In this document: positions 14,921-27,600 of the stretch, piece by piece
Layout: each line of letters opens with the position of its first letter
Numbering within the stretch: the first letter of the stretch is position 1
Virus record (IMG/VR): IMGVR_UViG_3300028115_001651
Location: 1-39,400 of that record
Strand: one strand, 5' to 3'
Length of the DNA: 39,400 nt
Origin: a virus
The notes under the pieces: model-generated
What the model saw: only the letters and a program-made list of their open reading frames with translations
Told to the model about the DNA's origin: nothing
Database searches by the model: none
Position numbers and translations under genes: made by a program

Positions 14921-15578
14921 TAGAACTCAAATTGGTTAAAGTCTGTATACGCACAGTATAATCAATTTGTATTTGTCTGTTTAAACTTTTTTGCACTGGA
15001 TGAAAAATTACGTGTGTTATTAATCTTAGATCAGTTGCACTGCCGTTCCATGTTTTTAATCCTAATTCATCAAAAACATAATCGCCATTAAAGTCGGTTG
15101 AATTATCAAAAGCCTGTTGCCCTGAAGGCTCACCATAATCTAATAAACAACTTACCAATATATCTGTGTATACCTTGCCAGTTGTATGTGTTACTGTTAG
15201 TTTGTTTCGTGTGGTATCAGTGTTACTTGCACTGTTATCGTCTACAACTTTTGAATATGTTGGATTGTATAGATTGGCATTCTGTCCGGTTGTATTTGGT
15301 GGCAAATAGGTAATTACACCAGTGGTATCAACACTACTACCTCCATTTCCAAATGCCATGCTATATATTTGTCCAACTGCTTTGTTTGCAAGACTGTTTG
15401 CTAATGCTTCACTTATATTTTCATAATGAATAGCATTGCGTTTATCAACAATGACTTCACCACTGTTAGGATCAAATATTTTTATGTGTCCACTAATAGC
15501 AATTTGACCATTTTCATTTGGACGAACTTCGTCAACTGATTCTGTCACTGATTCCTCATTTGCATTTTCTTGTTCCAT
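14916..15578 (-). CDS. Virion structural protein (220 aa), baseplate/fibre-associated
   Basis: An acidic, disordered N-terminus (EQENANEESVTESVDEVRP) leads into GQIAISGHIKIFDPNSGEVI and then NAIHYENISEALANSLAN (about 48-65), phrases I recall from a structural protein conserved in T4-like cyanophages. The middle has IYSMAFGNGGSSVDTTGVI. The C-terminal half is beta-rich and ends with TDLRLITHVIFHPVQKSLNR and IDYTVRIQTL. No enzyme motif, membrane segment or cysteine cluster is present beyond one Cys in the middle. It follows the giant gene after 24 bases and precedes the fibre gene, so it is probably a connector or minor baseplate component. I cannot assign it to a T4 gene product. Confidence 0.7.
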   Translation of the reverse strand: MEQENANEESVTESVDEVRPNENGQIAISGHIKIFDPNSGEVIVDKRNAIHYENISEALANSLANKAVGQIYSMAFGNGGSSVDTTGVITYLPPNTTGQNANLYNPTYSKVVDDNSASNTDTTRNKLTVTHTTGKVYTDILVSCLLDYGEPSGQQAFDNSTDFNGDYVFDELGLKTWNGSATDLRLITHVIFHPVQKSLNRQIQIDYTVRIQTLTNLSST

Positions 15579-15602
15579 GCTGTATTTACCTTAATAAATT
15601 AC

Positions 15603-18600
15603 CTAGTCTTTCAAAAACAGAGCAGCTGGTGTAGTTTGATCTTGTAGTGCAATGCCATTACTTGCAGTATCAACACCTTGTGCATACATTACGTTTGCAG
15701 TTTCTTGACTAAAATACACTTCTACTCCATCTCCAGGTGCAGTTACCAATGTAACTTCGGTACTAGTTGCATTTACTTCTGTTACCGTATAGTCTGTTTC
15801 AGGTACCAATACAGTTCCTCCAACTGTGACTGTAACTGCATCACTTAATTCAGTACTGTCAAGTGTTACTGGTACAACTATTGAAGTTTCAAAAACTTTG
15901 GTTGATCCGTCGCCTACATTTGTTTTATCTGTTGTGGTTTTTTCTTGATAGCGAGTAGGAAGTTGTTGTCCAACACCAACATCGCTTACAGTTGCACCAA
16001 CTGCATGTTGATATATTCCAGTGCCCGCAGTTCCTCTTCTTAAACCGCTTACACTATTGTTCCCTGTATTTCTTGATCTATAAGTTATTCTTTCGCCACC
16101 TACAATCAGTTGTCCAAAAATGCCTTGTGTAAGATTAGGCTCGCCTAACTTGGTAACATCATTTACAAAAATAATATCATCTGAGATTGCAACTGCCTGT
16201 GCTAATTCTGTGGTGTTTGTTTTGTTAAACCTAAGCAGTTTTTGATTACCAAGCATGTCTTGGAAAATACGGAAGTTAAGACTGTTTGGTACAACACTAT
16301 TTGTGAACATTGTTACTGCTAATACATCTGACGCATTCAAAATACTTAGATTAAGAACTAATGTACTAAGTTGGTTATCATTTGTTATTGTAAAATCAAT
16401 GTTAGGTTGCAAATATTGTCCATTTAGAGTAACAATAATTCTTTGTGTTTCAGTTACTAATCTTCCTAGTGCAAAATTATTTGTTTCAATTGTAGATCCA
16501 ATTGTCTCGTCAAAAGTACTTTCGTCATATGTATCTTCATCGTATGCAATGCCAGTGGTTACACCTTCAGTTGTAGGTCCAACAAACACCTTGGTCATAA
16601 TATTCTGTTGAGATGTATCGTTGTATGTAGTAACATCAAAAAGTGCATTAAAAGCTGCACTTACTCGTAGGTTTATGTCACTGGTGTTGACAATTGTGTA
16701 ATCAGCTTCAGTGGTGGTATAAATTTCAATCCTTGATCCAGAGGCTGGTAAAGACAGTGTATTAAATTCAATATATCTATCACTACTGCCGTCCCATGGG
16801 CTTAGAGTCCAGTTTACTGCAACATTCTGTTTGACATTATCAACGTAAACTAGTAAATCAGCAGAACTAATTAATGCTTGATTTGTTTTTGCAGTAGTAC
16901 TTAGGTAATAAGGACCAAGGCTTGATCCGTCGCCGGTGTATTCTATTCCTTCTGGTGGACGTAATCTAAAACCATCTCTATCAACAACCATGTTTGCAAT
17001 GTTTGTACCTTGTAGACTTGCAGTCAATGGGTATTGTGTTGTAGACCCATCATAGTTAAAATAATCATTTACCTCGGTGCTCCAACTACGTTGTATTGGA
17101 GTGGTTTCGCCAAGAGCAACAATTGTAAGCCATTGGGTGCTAGTAGGTTGTGTTGTAAAAGTGATTTCTGTTGCAAAACTACCACTTGCGGCAAAAGTAT
17201 AATCATTTGTTTCACTGCCATCTAAGAAAATAACCATTTCGTCGATTTCTGAAAATGCTACGGGTATCGTTTGAGTACGGTTTGTAATACTACTGCCAAC
17301 AAAACTCTCTTTATAAAGTTGTGAACCGCCGCCTAGTCCATATACTTCAACTCTTATAATATCGCCAGCACTGGCATTTGCACTAGCACTAACACTCACA
17401 GTTTTTGCAACCCAATTAATGCTAGTTACAGATGGTGGAAGTACCTGTCTAGTTGTTATGTTTATAACATTTAGACTTACAGGATGTTGAATAAGGTTTA
17501 GAAAACTAATTGTTACTCCGGTTGATTCAAAAGTACTACTTGTGCTTTTAATTTCAAATCCGTGTCCGTTGTTGCTCCAATCACTGCCGGGTCTAGTAAA
17601 AACTTTTAGATCAAGTGTATCAAATTCGCTTCCAGGAACAAGTTCTTCAGGAGCATGTGAACTGTACGTGTCAACAAATCCTCCTCCTTCGACATTTATA
17701 TCTGTTGCTCTTGTACCAAGATATGTGTCGCTGAAACTGCTTTCATATATTACATCTAGGATTGAATCGTCGTATGTTGGTTCACCCTCTGGCCCAAAAC
17801 TAATATTATCAAATGGATTAATATCATAGTTTCCAATATCAAAACCAGTGTTTTGATCAAAGTCTGGAGCATCAACTTGTACACCAGGATAGTCAATGCC
17901 AGTCATGACCTGTGCTAACTCGCGACCTGGTTCATTTGGACCAGGATTATACAATCCAATTGTTCTGTCAGCAGCATCTAGTGAGTCAGGATCAACAACA
18001 GTGTAATTGTCTGGATCAAATTCAGCAGTTGAAGTGAAATCTGAAGTTACACTGTAAACTTTAGGTTCAGCAACATTAACTACGCCTACAGTTGGAACTG
18101 GATAGCGTACTAATTGTCCAGTAGTGTATGAGGTATTTGCAGTCCAATCTATTACTGTGCTTGAGTATGTAATTCTGTTGTATGCAATAGTGGTTGTGAA
18201 ATCACGAACTTGTTGTGTTCCTAGTACTGCTATTGCTGTTGCTCCAGTACCATTACCGCCTGAGATAGTAATAATTGGAGTTGTGGTATATCCACTACCA
18301 GGAGTAATAACATTTATTTTAGTTACCACGCCTGCAGTATTAACAGTTGCAGTCATTGTTGCTTGTGTTGTTGCGTCTCCTGTTACAATTACTTGTGGTG
18401 CAACTGTATATCCAGACCCACCATCGACCACTGTAGCACCCGAAACCACCAATAGATAATTTTGGTACCATTGACTGTACGGAAATGTAGTCCATAACGA
18501 AGACGTACTTGGTACTGCACTCTTGGATTCTGGATTTGCACTATCATCTAATATTGGAGATACAAACTGTTGTAAAGCACTATCGTAATAGGCTGGTAAA

Positions 18601-21600
18601 TCAAAATCAGTTACACTGCCGTTGTAGATATCTTCGCCTTCGTATCTTAGATTGAATTCTCTAATTTGTACATGGTATGGTTTTACTTCTTTGATGTAAT
18701 CCTCGACAAAGTCTTGGTTATCTCTTCTAAATATTGGATATTCAATCAAATCACGTATCTTATGATTAACATCAATTAAACTGGTTTTGAACAACCAGTT
18801 TGGTGCAGCCTGTTCACTCATGATGAATTCAAACATCAAAATTAACAATTCATTACGTCTAACTAATAAATCGCTTACAAATATTTCAGTGTTTAGAGCC
18901 TGTAATATTTGTCTTGTTTCTGTAATTGGTTCTTCACCAGCTATAGGATTTTCAATTGAGTAATCCCAAATAGTAGCATCTATTGCAATTGTTCCATCTT
19001 CTAAATAAACTCTTGTCCATTCGCCTGATGTTGTGCTATATTGATACACTTCTGTTTTTCCATTACTGTTTGCAGTAACAGTTGCCCATTCGCCGTTCTG
19101 TACATTATTGAGAGCTAGTAAATTACTGTAAACCGCAACCTCATAAGAAGAAGGGTTAGCACTACTATAAAAAGAACCGTCAGCATTTAATCCAAACCAG
19201 TCAACATAACTCCAATAAAGATCGGTTTTGTAACTTTGTACACGAGTCAGTAAAAGCGTACGGTCTGATTGAACAGTGTATATTGACCACAATCCTTCGT
19301 TGTTAACGTCGCTTGCTACTAGGTATCTATATCCAATTGCTACCTGTGATAGATCTTGGTATGTTAGCTCAGCATAGGTTAAAACACGTTTATCCCATTG
19401 ACCGCTTGCAGTTGTTGGCTCAGGTTCTTCACTGTTTAGTAATTTAAAACTCTTGCTTTCTGAAATAGTATATAACTTCATAATAGAGTTTGCTCTAGTC
19501 ATGTAATTCTTGAGTGCAAGAAATCTATCAACAAACATACTCTGTCTTGGTCGAAAACTCACACCATATCTGTCTGCAATGCTTAGTGTTGTATCTGGCA
19601 CTGCATTACCTGCGGTATCAGCTCCACAGAAACTATCAAGCAATTTCCTATACAATTGTGTTCCTAAGAAACTGTTCTCGTCTCCATCGGTTATGATATC
19701 ATATTCACTGTGAACAGCATCATCGTTGGCAATTTTATCAAACTCTACGTGCAATATTGAGTCATCAGCACTTATTAGGTTTCTTGAGTTAAACAGTGTA
19801 ATTTCATTTTTTGCAATTGCGGCTGAATAACTAATACCACTGGCACGTGGATTAGAAATGTACTGTTCTATACCACTTGAACTAAGCGTTTTATTTGGAC
19901 TGATAGCAGTTAATCCTTTAACCCAATAAAAATATTTTGTTACAAAGGTTCCAGCACTGTCGAGGTAGGTTATAGTTGTGTAACTATCTGTGGTATAGAC
20001 TGTTCCAGGTCCACTATAGTTTGCAGGCGGTACGGTGTTTTCAGTCCATTGGTAGATATCTACACTCGAACCGTCGAATAACTGCCCCCAACGTCTTGCT
20101 CTAAACTGTATGTCATCCTGATTATAATCTATGAATCTCACAGTTGATAGATCCCACCAAATTTCGCCAAGGTGTTCTTCTCTCCACATACTTCCAAAAT
20201 TGTTTACTGTGCCTGTGTTGTACAACGCAGGATCAATTCCGCCTGTGTAGTCTATGTTTGCTCTTGCGGCACCTAGTATTCTACCTTGCAGTGGATCAAT
20301 GAAATCCAAGTATCTTGTAATACTATTAGAAACTTTATTGTATATGAATACACTGTTCAGCAATGCTGAATTTACAACTGGTGTTTCGGTATATCTTGCT
20401 TTCCAACTTGGTTCGTTATCTGCATTTGTAAACTGTGTTACACGACCAAAGTTGCCAGAGCTATCTCCAAGATCATCATTTGGTGCACCAACAAGTAAGA
20501 TTCCATCTACGTAACTTACACTACTTCCAAACTTGTCAAGGCTGGTAATGCTCATATCATAAATTTGTTGTCCATAAACAAATTTGCCTGGGTTGGTTGC
20601 ACTTGGAGATGCAGAGCTTAGATAATCGTATGTGTATGCAACGCCTGATTCAGGCATTGGGTCTACATAATTTGTTGATCCAGAATCAAAATCTGTTGTT
20701 GAACTATCAAAAGTAGTAGATAAGAATGCAGTTGCGTCTGGAGCTCCAACACTTAATGTAAGTGCATCATCGCTTATGTTTATACTTGTGCCAAAATGTG
20801 CATATTCTTGCGTAAATGGTGGCACAATTGTTTGAGCATATACCCAAGGTTTCAATCCTAAATCACTGAATGCAGTTCCTGTACCCGGTGCTACTTCTAG
20901 TTTGATAAACTGTTCTCCAGCTTGAACATCAACCAATGTAATTTGTAATGCACCATTTACAGTGGCAGCAGCTATATTTGGAATATTTGCATTTGTAATA
21001 TCAGTAACCAAACTTTCAACTGTTGTGCCAGTAAGTGTTACATAATAGTTGTTGATACGTATACTGTCTGCGGCACTAAGCACAGGATTAGAAACAGTAC
21101 CAGTAATAGTTCCAAACAGTCTACTTTGATTAATCCAACGCTCTACACTACCTTGTTCAACTGCAATTGCACTATCGTGTGGCATACTAATGTATGCACT
21201 ACAATTTGTCGAACACATGTCAACTGCTCGACCAAAATAATAATTTTCTCCGTTCAATGCACTGTTAAAATTTTGTAGTGTGGTAAAACTATTGGTTTCA
21301 ACTTCGATTATATCACCAACTGCAAGTGTTACTGGATTAAGTGTTGTTCCGATTGTTACCACACTGCCAGCAACACTAAATTGTGCATTGTTTGCGTTTC
21401 CAGTTGGAATTAAAAATGTTCCGTTAAGTTTGACTGTAACTGGACCAGTTGGTGCTACTGATGTTGTATAAGCAACAGTTGCGGCATTTGTTACCTGAAA
21501 CCTTTCAACACTTCTATCAATAATAAAGGACTCACCAGCAAACTGATTTGTTGCGACTGTGGCATCTGGTGTGCCTATTAGTATTTGTCTACCATCGGTT

Positions 21601-24600
21601 GTTGTTGAAATACTGTAACCAAATTGATCAATTGTTGAATCTATGCTAGTTGAACTAAATGAGTCTACAAAATCCCAATGTGTTTTTGCATTTATTGTTA
21701 AAGTTCCTGAGCTTATTCCTGAAGTTAATACAATGTCAGTTCCAACAACTGTGTAGTCAAAAAATGGACGTAATAAAACTGAGTCCTGTATAACAGTCAT
21801 TGAATAAATGTCACTAGCTGTAAACAAAGTTGTAAAACTAAAGTTTGTAGTCAACACACTTGGATTATAAGTTTGACTTTCACGTCTAGTAATAACAATT
21901 GCATCATCAAGATTTGGTGCAACAGTGAAATCTACTGATTGTATTCCATCTGAAGTACTTACTGTATAATCAACACCAGCAGTCTGTTCAAGTGTATTAC
22001 GAGTAACCTTAATTTGTGTTTGGGCAGTTCCGTCACTGGCATCAACTTGAATTGTTGGTTCTATCACAAAACTAAATGTTGTTCCGTCGCCAGTGAATGT
22101 TAAACTCTGTGTTTGCACATTTACTTTGTTGTATGCATAAATTTTGTTATCAGCCGGAGCACTAATATACATCCAGCGTTCATCATCACTAACTGCTACG
22201 CTATAACCAAATTTATCAGCGTCATTTGTTCCTGTGTTAAAGTGCTGATAAAAACTATAAGTTCCGTCTGAGGAATTTCTAAGAATAGCACTTGCATAAC
22301 CTTTATCAGAATCTGAATCAGGTGCACCAACTAAGGCCCATTCAGTATCACCTACATCAGTGCTAAATCCAAAACCTGTGAACGGTTGTGATGCATCAGG
22401 AGAAAGAATTGTTTGCTGAGCATAAGTTGAACCATTGATTGTTGACCCATCCTCTAACTTGTTAAACGCATAAACACCACCAGTGCCACTTGCGTATCCT
22501 GTTGCTCCAACAATCAATCCATCATTGTTTAGTCCTTGTGCCAAAGAGGTTCCAAATAGATCATTTATAACTGGTGTTTCAGCTTGTATTTCGCCTGTGG
22601 TTGAAAATGGATTTTGTTTTTGTAGCACTGTCCAATTGTCATTACCGTTATTGTCCACCCATACTTGATTTGTAGCAACTAAACTTGTACTAAAACTTAG
22701 TCCAGCAATATCGCTTGGCTGAGTAACTCTTACACTTTCTAGTGTAAAGGCTCTTCCATCTCCATTTGTAATTGTTGTTACATCTTCAGGCAGACTGAGA
22801 TTTACTGTGAGTGTTTTAAGTCCGGGTACAGTTTGTATAATGTAAGCACCGTCAACTGCACTGTTGAAAAATTTTATTATCAATCTTTGTCCAACACTTA
22901 AACCATGATTAACATCAAAAGTAAATGTGCAAGTTCCGTTTAGGTTGTCAACCACTGTAGTAAGTGTAGAATTTACAAGATTAACTCTGTAAATATTCCA
23001 ATCGTAACTGTTTGCTTTTGCTACCCAAATATTTGTTCCTACCACAATATTATCAAGATTGTTTATAACTGTTGTTAAATCATCAAAATCAAAAACTTTA
23101 ATATCAACATCATCATAATTTACATAACCAGCACTTGGCAATCCAACGGTATCTGGAATACCATTTATTGTTGGTAATATATCAGTGGTGCTTATTTTAT
23201 AACTTGATTTGTAGATATCATCAATTAAAACTGTTTGTTCGGCAGTTGAAGTAGTATTAGGGGCAATCACTGCGACTGTGCTTGGATTACTAAGAAGTTT
23301 ACTTTCTTCTAGTTGTAATTCAAAATAACTTCGGTTAGCATTTGCTCCATATATAGCTCTTTGAATTGCCCAGTTTTCGTAAATTTGATATTCTGCTTCT
23401 TCTTTTCCAAGAAACGCATTTTTAAATATTTCTGCTGATCTAATAGTGCCTTTTGTTCCTAAGAAACTGGAATACAATCCAGCTTGTGAAATATCATCAA
23501 GATTGAGATTTTGCATGTACTGTCTTGGACGAAATCCAATTAGTCCTAGTCCTAGTAGCGTTGAATCGCTTTCAAGATTAGCAGTGTGAATGTTGTAATT
23601 GTCTTGAAATTCATCTGCTTTGGTTGCAAGGTTAGGAAGTAAACCAGTTTGTATTCTAGCGTAATCACTCTTTATCCAGTCTGCAAAAACAAAAGTTTGG
23701 CTTGGTGGTAATATTGTAGTAGCACTCCAATATGCATTTTTATATTCTACAATTTGACCTTTGGTGTAGCCTACATTTGGCTCCCATGGTTTAATGTTAT
23801 CCTGGTTCAGTATAAAACCTTGTGCGTCCAGTGTTCCATTCCATTCATAGACAGTGTACCCATTTAATAACAATCTGTTTTGTCTTGCACCAGTTACTGG
23901 TTGATAGATTAAATCATTAAAAATACTTGTGTTATCGAAAACGATAATGTGCTCATAAGATGTAAACCTAGCTTGAAGGAAACTAAAAGTATTATTGTTC
24001 AATCCTACAAGTTTAAGTTCATTTCCTAATCTTTCTACTGCATAGTCTTCTGATAACAAAGATCTAAAATTTTGATTTAAGATTACATCATTGATATTTT
24101 CAGTTGCTAGACTTTCTACAACACTATTTTCTTTGGTAAGTTTTAAAACATTTGCAGCTGGATTCAAGTTTATCACACTTCCTACAGTCCAAGATTGTCC
24201 AACCCAGTATATAAACTCTTGGGCCATCTGTGTCCAGTCTACAATAATTTCATTTTCAGTCGACTCGAAGGTCATTCCTTGTTGGTTCAACAATTTGCCA
24301 TAACTTGCTAAGAAATCTACCACTGCACTTGTGCTGGTAAATTCATAGCCATAAGGAACTTGTACCACTTGATCGGTAAATGTTTCAGGTACTCTAAAAG
24401 TGTCTCCGTTTACAGTGAAGGTGCTAAATGTACCTGCAGCCGTACTCTTCAAAATATTAAAGTATGGTTTAGTAGTAGAATAACCAGCAACTTGCCAACC
24501 GTTGTTTGTTCTTTGAACAATAACACTTGAATATTGTATTTCACTAAAACCTGGGTTCTTGTATAAAAATAGTTGATAACTTTCATCAGGCAACAACAAA

Positions 24601-27600
24601 CTACTGTTTAGACTGTTTGGAGATGATTTCTCTGAAAATATTTTCAAATAGCTTTTATCACTGAAAGCAGCCATTCTATAACATAGACGAATGTCAAGAT
24701 TTTCTAATTTTGTTTTGACTAAAGCAGTACTGTCAACTCCTGTTAATCTATTGTAATCAACTACAAAATTTATAAAACTGTGCTTTGCAGTTCCATTACC
24801 ATAGACCTCAACAGTCGAAGCGTCTATACGATATCTATTATTGTAAAGATATTGATTGAAATCTGTATTGTATTTGTATAAATCTACATCAGCAAACAAG
24901 CCAAAGTACTTTGCAGGCATGGTGAGAGCAAGCAGTCTCTGTATGGCAAAAGGATAGTAGCTACTTCTTCTCCAAGCAGTTTGTGTAGGACCATAATCTC
25001 CAGCAACCCAACTTTTTCTAAAGCTGTTTAGATCATAACTTCCAACAATAGAGACCATTGGATCAACTAGATTACCCTGTGAATCTGTCGGTATACATTC
25101 CAACAATTGCGGACGCACAAATTGCGATCTTATTACATCACCGGTTGGATAGGCAATTTTACCATCAGCCATATCTTGCCAAAGAACAGTATTTCCACTG
25201 GTATAAGGAGCAGGACCATAACGTGTGTTCCACCAATCTGGTTTTTCACTTAAACCGACCATTTCCCATGGACGAGTATCAGGACTATCTGTATCATAGA
25301 GATCAAAATATATGCCACGCCAAAAGCCAAGTAAAGGTTTTCCATCTAGTCTATTTGCACTCTGACTGTAGTTCCAAGTAAAACCGTTATCAGCATCGTA
25401 GGTCTGAACTTTATATGGAACTCTTTGTGAACCAACCCATGCAAGAAAACTAACATTTAGAATATCGTTTATCTCAGTGAGTGTGTAGTCTGTTGTTCTA
25501 AACTGTCCTGGAATAACATCAACAGCTTGAAGTGTAGGATTGTATTTTTCATCAGCAGTTAGTTTAATATTATTGTAACATCTTTTTTCAAATTCTAATA
25601 ACACACTATTTCTGTAATCACCATCTGGAAATGATACTGTGATACTACCATCGTGACCTTGTATTACATTTGTTGGTTCTACATAGGTGTTGTCAAGGAA
25701 CGTTTGTGGCATATACACTTGATATAAGCCTAACATGCTAGGAGTAGCCGGCACGTAACTCCCATATGTCGTTTTGTATTCTCTTAAAATGATTTTATCG
25801 CCAATTGCTAGTGTGATAGCAGCACTGTTAATTGTAATTCTTGGACCATCAGTAGCAACTGTGTATTCATGCCCATCACCAATTAGTTGTGTTTCTACAC
25901 CTGTTGAAACTGGAATATAATACACCAGCAAACCTTGGTAATTTGCTGATATAAAGTTATAACTGTATAGTGTATCAAACACGTTTGTTGTGATTGGAGT
26001 CACAGTGTATGTTGTTTGTTCATACGTCGTACCGCTTGGGATAGCATCAGTCCAGTAGAATGATGAAGATGAAGTTTTTCCTGCGTTTATTGCCAGTAGA
26101 GTTTGATCAAGAATCTCAGCCGCAGTTTTGTTCTCCCAATCGTTGTTTGCAACGTAATCAAGTATTTTGTTCTTGGTTTTATTATACTCAGAAGCATTGA
26201 ATTCCAATGCTCTAAAGAAATCAGTGCTTCTTTCATTTATAAAAGGAGTTGTAAGTGTCAATGGTGCACTTTGTTGAAGTATTAAATCTCCATATGGAAC
26301 AACATTACCAAGGTCACGTATGTTATTTGCTCCGTGTATCTTGCCTGAGAAATGTTCAAGATTTTGACAGATACTTTCATAGTGTGTTCTAATTGTACCT
26401 AAAGTAAAAGTAGAACTATTTTCATTGAGTGCATTTGATTCTAAATTGTCTGGAATGGTATAAAAAGCAACACTACTTGCACTATCGCTTATTACCTGTA
26501 CTTCTATTACTGATCCTGTTGGCGGAACAGTTGCTGGTTGTCCAACTATGTTTGCATTAAATGTGATTTCGGTTATACCTGCACTGTTAGTTGCATAGGT
26601 ATAGGTGCTAGGTAGTACAAATTGTCCTTCAACAAAAACTTTTACTGGCACAAGACTTGTATCACTTGACACTTCTATGTCGAGTACCAACGGGTTGCCA
26701 TCAAACTCAAAACTAAAACTTTGACGCTGAACATAATTTGTAAAACTGGTTTGCCATCCAAGTAGTTTAGTAAAACTATCAATTGTGTTGTACTGTCTTA
26801 CTGTACCAAGAGAAATATTTGCGGTGGTGCCATTGTTACTTGAACCGTAGGTAAATGTATCTGAATAAAAATTATTATCAAACACAATATCACCAACGTT
26901 GTTGATGGTTAGATATTTTAAAGGTTGTTCAATAATAGGATCTGTGGTTCCTGTGCCAAGTGCATAGCTGAAAATTTTAGTTCCTGCAAAAGTAGTTGAA
27001 GGGTAAACTGAACTATCACTTAAACTGTAGCCACTTGCATCATATACGTTAAACAATGGTGCTTGATTTGTATCTGTTTTTTGTTGAGCTTCTGTCCAAG
27101 TTGTGCCATTGAACCAGTATGCTTTTCCTTGCTCGGTAATTCCAGATCTTACAACAACTGTGGTATTAGTTGCAACGTCAGGTTCAGTTAAACTTGCGGG
27201 TTGTAAGTCAATTACATCACCTGCTCCTAGGTTAACAAATTGCACTGTGTAAATTTTATTTCTAACTTCGGGATCAATATCTGCATTGAATATAATTCTT
27301 GAACCTTCAATAAGCGTATAGCCATCTACTGAATATCCGGAGGTTCCGTTTATATTACTAAAAGCATCAGTTTCTTCAAAATCAATAATATCAACTGGTT
27401 GTGTAGCAAGAGTTCCAAAATTATACAATCTTAGATTTTTAATAAATTCAATAATTGGACGTTTAGCTCTTGCATCATTATCTAAGGTTAGTACTGTATT
27501 ATTGTAGGTTGCAGTTGCAGTTAGTACATCAATATGAAACCATCTATTGCCTCTACTCCATGAATTTAGATCAATACTTGCACGATTAATTGTTAGATAA

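Noticed and set aside
15582-15589. GTAAATAC before the 220-aa gene as a late promoter
   Set aside because: It departs from the octamer and lies three bases from the ATG, too close for a normal leader.
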